Shown here piece after piece: positions 12,763 to 23,703 of a stretch of DNA of 64,000 nt. Below the pieces are notes generated by a model that saw only the letters and a program-made list of their open reading frames with translations, made no database searches and was not told the origin of the DNA. Both the position numbers and the translations under genes were made by a program. Within the stretch, counting starts at the first letter, position 1; every line of letters starts with the position of its first letter. Source of the DNA: Malus domestica (lineage: Eukaryota > Streptophyta > Magnoliopsida > Rosales > Rosaceae); the NCBI RefSeq assembly GCF_042453785.1, contig NC_091666.1, forward strand, positions 25,998,501-26,062,500. The letters run 5' to 3'.

Positions 12763-14327
12763 TTAATCTCCTCTGATGTAACCATTGCCATAGAGGGTTG
12801 GAAATTTCATCAATAACATATGTATGGATACTATGGCCTTGAGATTATTGATGCCTGTGCATCCGAAGATGACATTGTATGTCGTTGGGCAATCAACCAC
12901 CAGGAAGTTAGTGGTAATGGTAGCTGTGTAAGGGTCTGTACCAATGGTGAAAGGTAAGTGTATGCTCCCCAAAGGTTGCACGATATCATCGGAGAAGCTT
13001 ATCAGAGGGAAAATCGAGCGGTCGAGCAAGTGTTCAGCTACATTAAGTGCCCTGAAAGCTTCAGCAAACATGATATTGACCAAAGCCCCCGTGTCTACCA
13101 GGATTCGTTGTACTTCAAAGTTGGCTATGTGAACTTCCACGATCAGTGGGTCGTTGTGAGGGTAGATGATACCTCTTTCTTCCTCAGGGTAGAAACATAT
13201 TGGATCCCAGTTAGGCTTTTGATACTTACCTCCCCTGATGTCTTCCACGTGAAACACTTGGTGGTCATACCTTAAAGCTCGTTCACTATTTTTCATGGCC
13301 CTGTTGGAAGATTTAGATATGGGTGTGCCACCACTTATGGAATATATCACATTTAGCTGGCGTTGGTTACAGTTACCCCTTACAGGGTGAAAGAGGAATT
13401 GATTAATTTTTCCTTCACATGCCAAAGCTTCAATATGATCACGAAGGGTGATACACTTCTCGCCGTCATTGCCGTTATACTCGTGGTAGCAGCAAAACAT
13501 GCCCGTGTTCTTTGTGGGCTTGTAATTCGGGTGCCTCAGCTTTGGCTTCGGTATCAAGTATGCTATGCTGGGGTAAATGGCCATGCATATGGCGTTCAAA
13601 GGTGTGTATGCCTCATACCTCGGGGTAGGGGCTATCCTGACACGTGCTTGACCCACTGTGTTGACTGCATGGGGTCGGGGATTATCATGGCGATATCCTT
13701 GGTTATAACGGTAGTGTCCCTTACTCTTTTTACTAAAATGAGACTGGTGAGGATGGAAATCTTTCCCTTTGCCCTGAGATTGATATGTTTGTTGACTTGG
13801 CAAAGTATTAAGTAAGGCAGGGGGAGGCACTGCTGCCGTTTGGAAGGTCGAGGTCTTCTCATTTAGTTGGATCTGGCTTCCACTCCCTACTTGCTGATAA
13901 GGGGTGGTTGTGGGGGGTTTCCCTTGATATGTCCTTGCCTCGGCGGATGCATGGTTGTAAGCATGTGCCATCACCTCAGAGCAAGTCTTCCATGTGTTGG
14001 CATTGATCATGTACTTAAAGAAACAATCACGTAGGCCTTGAAGGCGGTCTTGTCATCTGCCTCAGCGCAGCGATAATACTCATGGCTGAAACGATCGGCA
14101 TACTCTCGTAGTGACTCGTCGGGCTTCTGACGAATAGTGTACAAGTCATCTGCAGAATGCAAGCGATCGGTCTGGAAGATGTGTTGAAAGATAAACAGTT
14201 TCCTCAGTTCCTCAAATGAGTCCACTGTCTCAGGTGGAAGACAGCAATACCGGTTTAGAGCTCCGCCAGAGAGGTTAGAGGGGAAGAGAAGACATCGCTC
14301 TTCGTCGGTGTGCATCCGATATACCAT
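12763..14327 (-). pseudogene. Gypsy gag core and aspartic protease
   Basis: Two overlapping frames cover this region, with a shift near 14010. The upstream part (14007-14327) is a retrotransposon gag core (LSGGALNRYCCLPPETVDSF, then a FIFQHIFQTDR stretch). The second (12763-14010) begins with the end of gag, has a degenerate CCHC-like knuckle (FCCYHEYNGNDGEKC, about residues 172-186), and ends with a protease domain whose active site reads VDTGALVNIM at about residue 305 (near 13095). It is followed by the broken pol. The protein acts in particle assembly and cleavage in the intact family. Confidence 0.88.
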
Positions 14328-14831
14328 GGTGGACTCAAAGAGGTTAACGTGTTCAATTGGGTCCTCTCTTCCAGTATAGAGTTGTAAACCAAGCTTTTGT
14401 TTTGTCTTTGCTTGAAGGGGGTGTCGAGGATCCTCCTTGTGAGAGGGCAGGCCTGGGTTGGTTCCAGTCAGGTATCTCGGCCTGACGTTCGGCCTTCAAC
14501 TTGTTTACTTCCTCAATGAGCTGTAGGACAAGGGGGTCCTGAGTGGAGTCATGTACCATTGGGATTTTCTTTCGTAAGTCTCCATCGTCTCTTGGAAGTA
14601 GGAAAGTTTGAGCAAAGGCGTGTGATTTTTCCTTGGACTCGCCGTACTGACTTTTAGGGCGAGTCTGTCGGAATACCTCAGAGTCTCATGTACCTTCATG
14701 TTCCTCTGGGACATGTCGCTCATTTCCTAGATTGGCAGCTGGCCTGGGTCGTGGGAGGGGACCCAGTTTTTCAGAAACCCTTGGGTTATTGATCTTCGAG
14801 CATATGTGGAGGGGATTCTCTCGACGTTGCT

Positions 14832-15285
14832 TTAGGAAGTCTCGGCAGTCACGATAAATGGCTTTCTATCCTTCCAACCCTTCTGCAATGAGGTGTCTTC
14901 ATCCACTTCTTTTGCTTCAGGTCGAAGTAGTTGGGTTGAGAGAAGTCTCATGTTGATCAATGTTTTGATGATTAAGTCGCTCCTCATCAGGGATACCCAT
15001 GTCGAATGAAGGTGACCCTCTATGTTAGGGGGCACCCAGGTGATGATTGATTTCCACATGGGTAACGAGCTCGCATGTTTGAGTACGCCTAGTTTCGTGG
15101 AGCGTCTCAAAGAGCTTCTCATACTGCTCCTGGAGGACCTCATTCTTCATTGCTATCTTGTTATTTTGAGCTTCTAGCTCATCGACTTTAGCTTGAAGAG
15201 CAACCCTCTTTCCTTCATTCTTTCGTTGCTTCGCACTAGGTGTAAGAAGGGTGTCATTCTGTGTGCTGTGGCTTCCTTCGCTCCC
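14832..15285 (-). pseudogene. Gypsy gag N-terminal part
   Basis: A frame from 15285 starts MGSEGSHSTQ and continues with a charged, coiled-coil-like stretch (KVDELEAQNNKIAMKNEVL). It then shifts frame near 15050-15140. It starts about 85-110 bp after the primer-binding site, where gag is expected. It is separated from the gag core by stops and shifts over 14330-14830. Confidence 0.75.
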
Positions 15286-15370
15286 CATGTTGGAAAGGGA
15301 TGCTTGGTCAAAAAAGAGTGTACGAATGGTGGAAACCAGCTTGACAAAGCTGAAGAGAGTGGGAATACGT

Positions 15371-15394
15371 GTCGTTCCCACAGACGGCGCCAAA
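15371..15394 (-). other. Primer-binding site of the Gypsy element
   Basis: On the minus strand the bases directly after the LTR read TTTGGCGCCGTCTGTGGGAA, the form seen in Tat-type Gypsy elements. This fixes the element as running right to left. Confidence 0.85.
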
Positions 15395-15957
15395 TGTTGA
15401 TGCACAAAATCAGCAGGGACTTTGGTACAACGGAAAATGTTAAGTTTGTGACCTTCGCTAGATTGCTCCGGTCACTAGTGTGGATAAGTATGTAAATAGA
15501 TAGGGACATGGAAACAAACACAAGATGTACGTGGTTCACCCAGATTGGCTACATCCACGGAGTAGAGGAGTTCTCATTAATTGTGAAGGGTTTACACAAG
15601 TACATAGGTTCAAGCTCTCCTTTAATGAGTACTAGTGAATGATTTAGTACAAATGACATTAGGAAATATTGTGAGAGAATGATCTCTATTTATAGAAGAA
15701 AGTTTCTAGTTTCATTCTGACATTGACACGTGTCATGTTGTGATTGGCTTCTGATGTTGACACGTGTCGCGCTATGATTGGCTTCTGATGTCGACACCTG
15801 TCGCGCTGTGATTGGTCTCCTGGTTTGAGGGAAACTCTTCTGGATCCTTGAAGGTATAACGTTGACCGGTGCTCAGTAGTTTCGGGATTGGTCAAGTATG
15901 GTACAAACAAGTTATAATAATTTAGTACGAAACTCAGTAGAAGAACCAATAGCCACA
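15395..15957 (-). mobile_element. Gypsy (Tat-type) 5' LTR
   Basis: The left border (TG at 15395, reading CA on the minus strand) is set by the primer-binding site. The right border at the CA near 15957 is a guess from TG...CA ends, as no second LTR is in the window to compare. On the minus strand a TATAAATA box lies at 15688-15695. Three copies of a motif containing gacacgtgtc or gacacctgtc, spaced about 37 bp, lie at 15725-15805. Confidence 0.7.
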
Positions 15958-15978
15958 CTTGTCTTTGTTAAAAAAAGT

Positions 15979-16180
15979 TATCACTCAGTACTATGGTCTG
16001 CTAGTATTCATTTTCACTTAAAAGTAAGAGGTCTTAGGTTCGAATCTCGTGGATGGCAAATTCGATAGTAAATTAGGCTACTCATTGTCTGGTTTTGCCG
16101 AACTCCTCTTTTTAGTGTAAAAATATCGATATACTAAAAATAAAAATAAAAAAAATAAAAAATAAAAAATAAAAAATAAC
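15979..16180 (+). mobile_element. SINE copy 1
   Basis: This is a short tRNA-like element. It starts near atcactcagtactatggtctg, has the internal box ggttcgaatctcg, and ends in an A-rich tail of aaaat units. Related copies are at 33001-33159 (minus), 35204-35378 and, in part, 25800-25895. It lies between the Gypsy LTR and the promoter of SDHAF2. Confidence 0.8.
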
Positions 16181-16264
16181 TTTTGGGTACGTTGCCATTT
16201 CGTGTGGCACAACCATATGGACGAAGAAAGGCCAGTGTGTCATTTGAATTTAAGCCCACAAATT

Positions 16265-16294
16265 GTCTCTCTCTCCTCTCTCTCTCTCTCTCTT
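16265..16294 (+). repeat. CT microsatellite in the SDHAF2 leader
   Basis: A run of CT units, broken once, 50-80 bp before the start codon. Pyrimidine runs like this are common in plant 5' untranslated regions. Confidence 0.85.
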
Positions 16295-16343
16295 CCGTTG
16301 TTAAACATCTGAGAACACCAATCGAAAAAGAAGAAAATAAAAC

Positions 16344-18411
16344 ATGGGAAGCTTGAGAAGAAGCTTGATCAGCCTCCACCGAGCCCTGAAATCCACCGCT
16401 TCCATCTCTCCCGCCGAAACCCATGTCAGGTATTCCCTTCTTTCATCGATTTTCTCCCTCATTTGTATTAACATTTCGTAAAGGCTGTGGCTTTATGTAG
16501 TCTGAATTTTCTCTGACTTTGTCGGGGGCGTGATTTCATTTTCCAGGTCTCAATTCGGATACGGTTTGGTTCAGCGTTCTTATTCCACCAACAATGGCAG
16601 CAATCCGGACATCGACCTCTCCACCCAAGAGAGCAAGAGGCGCCTATTTAACAGGTCTTTAACTCCATCTTCTTCTTCCTCCATTTTTCTGTTTGAGATT
16701 GCTTGTGGAGGAGAGAAAAGCTTTTTCTGATAGTCAAAAGTACTTCTAACTTGTCTAGCAGAAAAAAACTTAGAATTGCTTTTGGCTCATAGAAGCCTTT
16801 CTGGAAAAGCACCTGCCATATTCTTCTTCGGGAAGCACTTCAAAATGCTCAAGGAACACTTGAATATTTAATAAATGTTCAACTTGTTTATAATAAAAAT
16901 AAAATAAAAAAAATAAAAAAAACACTTGTTACAGAAGCCGTTTAGTGCCTGATCGATAAGTGTATTTCGCCTCTGTCAATAACCCAAAAAAATGACAACT
17001 AGAAAGTAAAAACGAAATGGTTATCAAACAGACGCGTAATAATTGCTTTGTTGTTTCTGAGACAAGAATTGGTTTGGGTTGTGGAACAGATTGATATACA
17101 GGAGCAAGCAGAGAGGGTTTTTGGAGTTGGATTTGGTTCTGGGTAAGTGGGTGGAGGAGCATATCCATTCATTGGATGAACAGGGAATTAAATCTCTTGT
17201 GGATGTCCTCAACCTGGTAAATTTATTTTCACTACTGTGATCATCTCATAAGTCATACCCTTTTAAATTTTTGTGCTTTTACTTGGCTTTTGAATGCTGC
17301 TTAGTTTATAGTGTGATTAGTAGAGGAGGACTAGGCCGCATTCGAAATTTGTTCTTTGGAACTTCAGTAACAAGTTTCTAGTTTATATGTCATCCTAGAC
17401 TAACTGAATATGTTGAATTTTACAAGTTTGCTTCTGTTTGTTTAGCCCTCGGCCCGCCCCTCAACCAAAAATAAAAGTATTGGATATGCATCATAAGCTT
17501 AGATTTGTTTATTCACGGTGACTCCCAGCATAAGTTAGTGCTTGATTTAACGTCTTTTGTTCATTTTAATTGTCATATTTGTGATTCGTCTGAGCAGTTG
17601 ACATATAGCTCATAGGATCCAGTGCTTTGGAGAGCAGGGTGACCTGGACACAATTTGTTTTGGTCCTAGCTTCTTCAGTTATTAAATTATAAGCTTTTTT
17701 ATTCACTGACATATTAGCAATAATAGTTATTCCACTTAAGAGAAAAGCGTAATGACTTTGCATTTTCGGTTGAACTGTAAACCATCAGGAGTTTTCAAGC
17801 AATTAAAATCAAATAGTTTCGTAAGAAACATAAGATGTTCTAAATCCCTGGATTGCCATCAACAGCTGAAATAACAAAGATTTAGAGTCTGTAAGTAAAT
17901 ACTGTGTTTCCTGTTAGCCTTGCAAATCTTAGCACCCAGTGCATGGTCAGTTCCCTATTCATGTATTTGATGTAAGATAGCCGGAGGCAAGATGTATGGT
18001 TTTTCTAGTATTGATACTATGCAAATTGCAAATTTGAATGGCAAGGGAGAGATTCTGATATCATTTTTTTTTTTGGCAACACATTCTGATATCATTTTTC
18101 CTCATACAGGAAAACCCAGATCTGTGGAAGTGGTTAATTGGCCAGGAGCAACCCCCCGAGGCACTCCAAACTAATCCTGTGAGAAATGATCTGAAAGTTC
18201 AAATTCCATATGTCGCTTGATTCTTCATGGTCTCCGTTTTCATTCAAATGATATGTTTTTGTAGGTTTTTACTGCAGTGCGTAACAAGATCACGAACAAC
18301 CTGAACAGCTATGCTGCTTCTGAGACACGAGCAACACCTGGCCAGCCATGGGTTAGAGGGTGGGATGATATAAAGAAAAGCCAGGGCTGCCCTATAACGG
18401 GTAATCAGTAG
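16344..18411 (+). CDS. SDHAF2: Succinate dehydrogenase assembly factor 2 (SDHAF2/Sdh5)
   Basis: Five exons can be joined in frame: 16344-16429, 16547-16654, 17090-17216, 18110-18178 and 18265-18411, giving 178 residues. All introns have GT-AG ends. SDHAF2 helps attach FAD to the flavoprotein subunit of succinate dehydrogenase (complex II) in the mitochondrial matrix. The N terminus (about 55 residues, MGSLRRSLISLHRALKS...) is basic and serine-rich like a mitochondrial presequence. The conserved core follows: YRSKQRGFLELDLVLG, WVEEHIHSLDEQGIKSLVDV, then ENPDLWKWLIGQEQPPEA, as in the Sdh5/YgfY family. The C-terminal GQPWVRGWDDIKK is the plant form. The start is the first ATG after the CT-rich leader. 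Intron 3 is the longest (893 bp). The model is complete and looks functional. Confidence 0.95.
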
Positions 18412-19227
18412 CTCTGCCATTACTTTTTCAAGTTAAATTTCGAATGGTATGTTGATTGGTAATGTGTTAGCGATGAAAAATGTCGATTAGAACTTGGAAT
18501 GCCTCAAGTTAAACACCGATTGGCCTCAATAAAACCAAGAGGTATTGTTGGACGTCTTCTCTCCCTCAGTTCTTATTTTCGATTGTAACATATTTTATAT
18601 AGTTCATACACTTTGGCATGCTTTCCTGAATGAAAGAAAATAAGTCATGTAATCAAACGGTGCGGTTTTTATGAAACAGAGGATGAGAGATTAATCTTTT
18701 GGTTTTTTGTTCTTGTAATGGATTAGTTGTAGCCTTTGAGCAGTTTCAAACAAAACCAGCTTAAACACAGCAACTTGATCAACTGGTATTCTTGTAAGTG
18801 GATGTTTTGCTTTCCGTCCCAGACGATTGGTAACGAGTAAGAATGGACTGTCGATACCATAATGTCAATATCATTGTAACTAAAAAAATGTACTAGCAAT
18901 GTGTGTGTGGTTTGAATTAGCTCTGAGAGTCCAATTAGCAGCTCGGCTTTGCGCCCAATTTACCAAAGCAAAATTACCTTTATGTCCTCATACAGTTGTC
19001 ATGTGTTGTTCACGGCTCCAAGATAGATGAAAGATTGGATGAAAATTTTAAAATCTAGAGAGTTGAGGGGGGCAAATTGACAAATAGGTATAACTATAAA
19101 TACATGAAAAGTCTGTGGGTGGAAACGGAAATCCGTAATCTAACTCTCTAGAAACGAGAACATTGATAAGTATCGGTTCTATCGGATATAGTGGGGACAA
19201 CTTTATGCAGGTGCAACCATATCCTCA
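18412..19227. other. Intergenic: SDHAF2 3' end and next promoter
   Basis: The stretch is AT-rich, without a recognisable repeat or gene. The first few hundred bases are probably the SDHAF2 3' untranslated region. The tataaata-like string near 19095-19102 (actataaatac) is a possible TATA box for the next gene, about 130 bp before its start codon. Confidence 0.5.
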
Positions 19228-20095
19228 ATGACCTCCACAAATCCAACCATGGCCATGTCCATGGCTTTTCTTCTCCTCCTCCTCCTCCCGACGCCACTCA
19301 ATCTGCCGCTGACGACGATGATGACGGCGGTAGAGTCCGCCTCCGACGACCCGGCACCGGCGGCGTGGCCCCACCAGTTCCACTCTGTCCTCTTCATGAA
19401 CAACAGCAAGGGAGCCCTGCAAGTGGTGGATCTCTGGTACGACTGGCCCAACGGCCGCAACTTCAACATAATCCAAAGCCAGCTGGGGAAGCTCACCTAC
19501 GACCTCGAATGGGACAATGGCACCTCGTACATCTACACCTTGGACTCCGACAGAGAATGCAACACCATGCATTTTCCGGTTGGCATTCTCCGGCCTGATT
19601 GGCTCGACGGCGCTAATTATCTGGGTCAGCAACACGTGGACGGGTTTCTGTGCAATGTGTGGGAGAAGGTTGATTTTATTTGGTACTATGAGGACGTGCT
19701 CACCAGGAGACCTGTCCATTGGGTTTTCTATACCGGTATCAAAGTTTTTGTTGCTAATTTATGTAATTGTACTTTTGAAATCCGAATTCGCATTTCGATG
19801 GAACACCTTCGTAGCTGTTGTCCATTGGGTTTTCTTTCTTTTTTTCCTTTATAAATGATTGATGAATTAGTGGAATAATGCAGGATATACTGCTCATGTG
19901 ATGACATTCGAGGTGGGAGCTGTGCTTGAGGATGCCAAGTGGGATGCTCCTGCTCATTGTTTTGGGGAGGAAAAGACTGATTCAGCACAAAGGGGGAGGT
20001 CTCCTCCACTTCTACTTGAATCTGTGACGAGTGATTATTCTCATGGCAGGCTGATGAGAGATGAAAGGAGCATTCGAAACATGGATAGCTTTTGA
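19228..20095 (+). CDS. At4g14100-like secreted protein of unknown function
   Basis: Two exons, 19228-19735 and 19884-20095, join in frame with a GT-AG intron to give 239 residues. The first 40 residues contain a leucine-rich signal-peptide-like stretch ([17 protein letters not shown]), so the product probably enters the secretory pathway. The rest is the conserved plant domain with [50 protein letters not shown] and [19 protein letters not shown]. This family is annotated in Arabidopsis as At4g14100-like, loosely as a glycosyl transferase, but I know of no demonstrated activity. Several in-frame ATGs (19228, 19249, 19255, 19261) could be the start; I took the first. The C-terminal tail after HCF is less conserved. 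Confidence 0.9.
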
Positions 20096-20502
20096 GTTGC
20101 TGGAACAACTATCTAATAACATAACAAAGGTTTGCATGTGGTTCAATATTTTAGTGAATATAGTATCGGGTTTTCATTCATGCCTTCTGGGTTCATCAAT
20201 TGTTCTTCATCATATGAGCAAGTTGAAGTCCCTAAGCCACTTTATCCGTGCCTTAAGAAACATTGTCCAATTTCATGTCCCAAAATATGTACTTTTGACT
20301 AGTTGGTCTAGTGACATCCCTATTGGTATGTGGGGAGGAAATTCCAACCGGATTAAGTAAATCCAAATTTGTTCCATTAAATCTTAATCGGATTATCAAA
20401 TTGTATACCAAATCTATCTCTTATTTATCCAATCGAATGTAGATTGAATTTGTATCAAGATCCGATTTATTGACAAGTATACTAATATGACAAATTAGTT
20501 TA

Positions 20503-20673
20503 GGATAATACCAGGGAGACTAAATTTGTAGAGAAAGTTTTGGAAACTAAATGATGTGTCATCAATAGGAATAAGCACGTTTATCAACGTTTAAGTAATA
20601 AACCAATCATTAACTTTCATGTCTCTTAGTTTTCAAAACTTTCTCTACAAATTTAGTCTACCTAGCATTACCC
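20503..20673. mobile_element. Short MITE with near-perfect inverted ends
   Basis: The two ends (ggataataccagggagacta... and ...tagtctacctagcattaccc) are inverted copies over about 50 bp with few mismatches; the core agtttcccaaaactttctc type sequence is shared. Total length is 171 bp. No coding capacity. A short ttag flanks both sides, but the target duplication is not certain. Confidence 0.85.
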
Positions 20674-20708
20674 ATTAGTCTATCCACACTACGTTTACAT
20701 TTTATGAA

Positions 20709-20865
20709 AGGAAAACTAATGAAAAGAGCTTGAAAACTTTGAGTTTTAATCAAAAGGATAAAAATGTGTTGTAAATGAATAGTACCAGGAGTGATTTTTT
20801 AAAATAAAAATATTATTTTTGTTAAAAGTGAACAGTCTTCGGAGTGTCGTTAAAACTCGCTTTTA
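20709..20865. mobile_element. MITE family A, copy 1
   Basis: A 155-bp unit starting aggaaaactaatgaaaag and ending in a cgttaaaactcgc-type end. It is closely related to 42950-43103 and 63285-63440. The ends are weakly inverted (aggaa...gaaaag). It ends about 400 bp before the CRL start codon. Confidence 0.8.
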
Positions 20866-21260
20866 TGAAATGTTGGACAACAGTGGTTGATGAATTGGGC
20901 TGTATGGGTATGGCCCAAGCCAGTACGGACCCTATTACTACATCGGCAAGTAGATGGAAGAAGTAGGACGGCACGGTGACGGCAACGTGGCAATCGTTGG
21001 TGGTAAGCTCTTGAAACAAAGCCGACGGCCGATCCTTCTCTCTCAAAATCCAGATAAACGGCCTTGATGAACCAAACCAATCCGACCCAACCCAACCCAT
21101 ATGATCGAACCAAAATTTCAATTTCAAATTTCAACAGAGAAGTTTAAAAATTATATAAAAAAAAAATAGGTTTATTCAGGATTTAGCAGCTGCGTGAGTT
21201 CAATCGAAATCGTACTAGTAGTAGCAGGTACTGAATTGAGATTGTAATAAAATCAAGGAA
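20866..21260. other. CRL upstream region
   Basis: No gene or repeat is evident. A possible TATA-like tattatata or aattatataaa lies near 21149-21157, about 105 bp before the start codon. The stretch between probably holds the promoter and leader of CRL. Confidence 0.45.
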
Positions 21261-23312
21261 ATGGTAATCGGGTCGGAGCCGGGCGGTGGGAGCTCCGATT
21301 CCGCCGGAGGATGGGGCGTGGCGCGCGGGTTGGTGGTTAAGACGCTGGTGCTGATAGGCGGAGCTCTACTGCTGAAGCGACTCACCAAGTCCACCACCCG
21401 GTGGGACCACGCCCGCCTGGTTACCCGTTCTCTTTCCGGCGAGAAGTTCTCCAAAGACCAAGCGGCCAGAGATCCTGACCACTACTTCAACATTAGGTCG
21501 GTCCCCATAAAACCCAATTGGGCCCCAATTCCTCCTTCCTTTCTTGTTCAATTCAATTGGGTTTTTTTTTGTTTCAAGGATTTTGCAGGTGAATTTTACA
21601 TGATTTCGGGATTTTCTTGCAGAATGGTAACTTGCCCAGCTGCTGAAATGGTGGATGGTTCTAAGGTTTTGTACTTTGAACAAGTAAGTTTAGTTATTTG
21701 CCAAATCCAGCAACGTTTTGGCTGTAAAGTTTGGTTTTTTGTGTTAATTATAAGCTTGAATTTGTGGGGTTTTGGTTAGGCTTTTTGGAGGACTCCTCAG
21801 AAGCCGTTTCGACAAGTATGTTGTTGCCTTCAAACGTCAATTCTTGGCAAACTTACGTGCCCATTATTTTGTTATTTTGATTAAATGTTAATGCTACCTG
21901 GTTGCAGAGATTTTATATGGTGAAGCCTTGCCCGAAAGAGTTGAAATGTGATGTTGAGGTGGGTGTATAATCCGTTTCGCGGTTTAATTCCAAGAGCATG
22001 TTGTTAATGTTATTGTAATCTGTATGTAAACTTATCTTTTTTTCATTGAAAGGCAAAATTACCACCCCTCCCAGCCCTTGGGGGAGTATTCGTTAAGTAA
22101 ATGTTCACTAGCTCTCTTTTACTTTATGCACTGGCATGACATGAGAATAGACTGTGAGAGATGTAAATCGCGATTCTTTGGGGTTCTGATATGTTTAATT
22201 TTTGTTAATAAGCAGCTAAGCTCATACGCAATCAGAGACGTGGAGGAGTACAAGAATTTCTGTGATCGCTCAAAGGATCAGCGACCGCTTCCTGAAGAAG
22301 TTATTGGGGTTAGTCTATTTGCATCGAAATCTCAATCTTAGCTTGTCAATGCATGCTTTTAGATTCTCTGGTATCAAAGCCACATCATTTGGTAACTTCA
22401 ACCTGATATAACTTCTTCAGCATTGAACCTTTTAGAGGATAAATCTTATTTAAAAATGAAATCTAAGATCGTCTTAGTGATAACTTGGGAATTTCACAGG
22501 CCTGAATTCTTTTTAAATGCCTTATTTTCAAAACATTCATTACCAGGGACCGTTGATGTTATAACCTTGCCTGTGAGGCTTCAGGCCCAAGCTTGTGAGT
22601 AAGCACTTAAAAAATGCTCTGGAGTCGCTACTTCATCCGGGAATTAGATTGATATTTAACCATTTGAAAACATCTATAGATATGCTTTCAAAGTTTTTAT
22701 TCATACTTATCTGTGTCTGCAGGACATTGCAGAGCATTTGACAACAATACATCTGAAACGTTGTGAGCGTGGGAAACGCTGCTTATATGAAGGTTCAACT
22801 CCGCCTGACAGCTTTCCAAATTCATGGGTAATTCTTTTGATCTTGATCCTTTTTTCCTTTTGTTAAGACCTTGTTCTGGGGCCATGGATAACAGTTGGTT
22901 GCTTGATAGTTGAAACTGCAATGAATCAAATGACTGTTACTCAATGATATATCGTTTTTCCCTGTTTGTTGCAGAATGGAGCAGCGTACTGTACATCGGA
23001 ACTTGCAATTCATAAAAATAATGAGATACATGCCTGGGATCGGGGATTTGATGCTGATGGAAATCAGGTCGGTTTCCCTTCTCTTAGTCAGACACTCTTT
23101 AATTCCCTTACTGGATGCTGTAATGTGGTAGTGCTCACAGGAACAATTAAAAGTGCTTTGTATTGTTACAGGTTTGGGGTCCTAAGGAAGGTCCGTACGA
23201 ATTCAAGCCTGTGCCGGCCTCTAGTACCAATGACATGTTTTCTTCTTTAAATTTTCCTATCCAGCAGTCTATGGAGAAAAGAATAGAGGGTTCATTTGTC
23301 TTGCAAGAATAA
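21261..23312 (+). CDS. CRL: Chromophore lyase CRL (CRUMPLED LEAF), plastid envelope
   Basis: Eight exons join in frame: 21261-21496, 21623-21683, 21780-21815, 21908-21958, 22216-22308, 22723-22827, 22975-23067 and 23172-23312, giving 271 residues. CRL is a plastid outer-envelope protein with a CpcT/CpeT-like chromophore-lyase fold; in Arabidopsis its loss disturbs plastid division, cell division and leaf form. Visible marks are a membrane segment at residues 24-42 (GLVVKTLVLIGGALLLKRL), the following TRWDHARLVTRSLSGEKFS, then CPAAEMVDGSKVLYFEQAFW, RQRFYMVKPCPKE, QRPLPEEVIGDIAEHLTTIH and CLYEGSTPP. The length agrees with the plant family. The start is the first ATG of the open frame. The gene converges on RBD1. 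It looks intact. Confidence 0.96.
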
Positions 23313-23703
23313 TCGTTTATTACCTAAACGGCTATAACCATCCATGTAAATGTTCATATTTTTTGTAACTCCGCTCTCTTAATTGGTATTTCACATCAGT
23401 TACCATCTCTCACTTCTTGTGTTTCCGAGTACCTTCCTATATGTTACAAGCAAAATTTGTTCATCTGCCACTCTGCCGGTGTATGGAAACCCGGCCTAGT
23501 TCACGCATACTTCACTTTGTTTTCTGGAAAGAGGATGGACTTACCTACACCCCCCGGGATGGGATGCCATTGTGGTGTCCCGGACTATTGTGCATTGAAT
23601 TTCAGGTGTGATGAAAGTAAATTGAACAGAAAGATTCAGAAAAAAGCTCCCTGATACGAGCATTCGACGAATGTTCAATAATTCGAGGTTACAGTAACAC
23701 TTT
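23313..23703. other. Shared 3' region between convergent CRL and RBD1
   Basis: 391 bp separate the two stop codons. The 3' untranslated parts of both genes must lie here and may overlap as antisense. No repeat was noticed. Open frames in this stretch do not look like genes. Confidence 0.6.

Noticed and set aside
16030..16050. tRNA gene suggested by ggttcgaatctcg
   Set aside because: The string is the internal promoter box of the SINE; no cloverleaf could be drawn around it.
16690..17080. A transposon in SDHAF2 intron 2
   Set aside because: Some blocks (gaaatggttatcaaac, aagcacttcaaaa) recall repeat families, but I could not find matching ends, so no element was called.
19191..19858. Alternative frames across the At4g14100-like exon 1
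   Set aside because: Only the frame from 19228 contains the conserved family motifs and splices correctly to exon 2.
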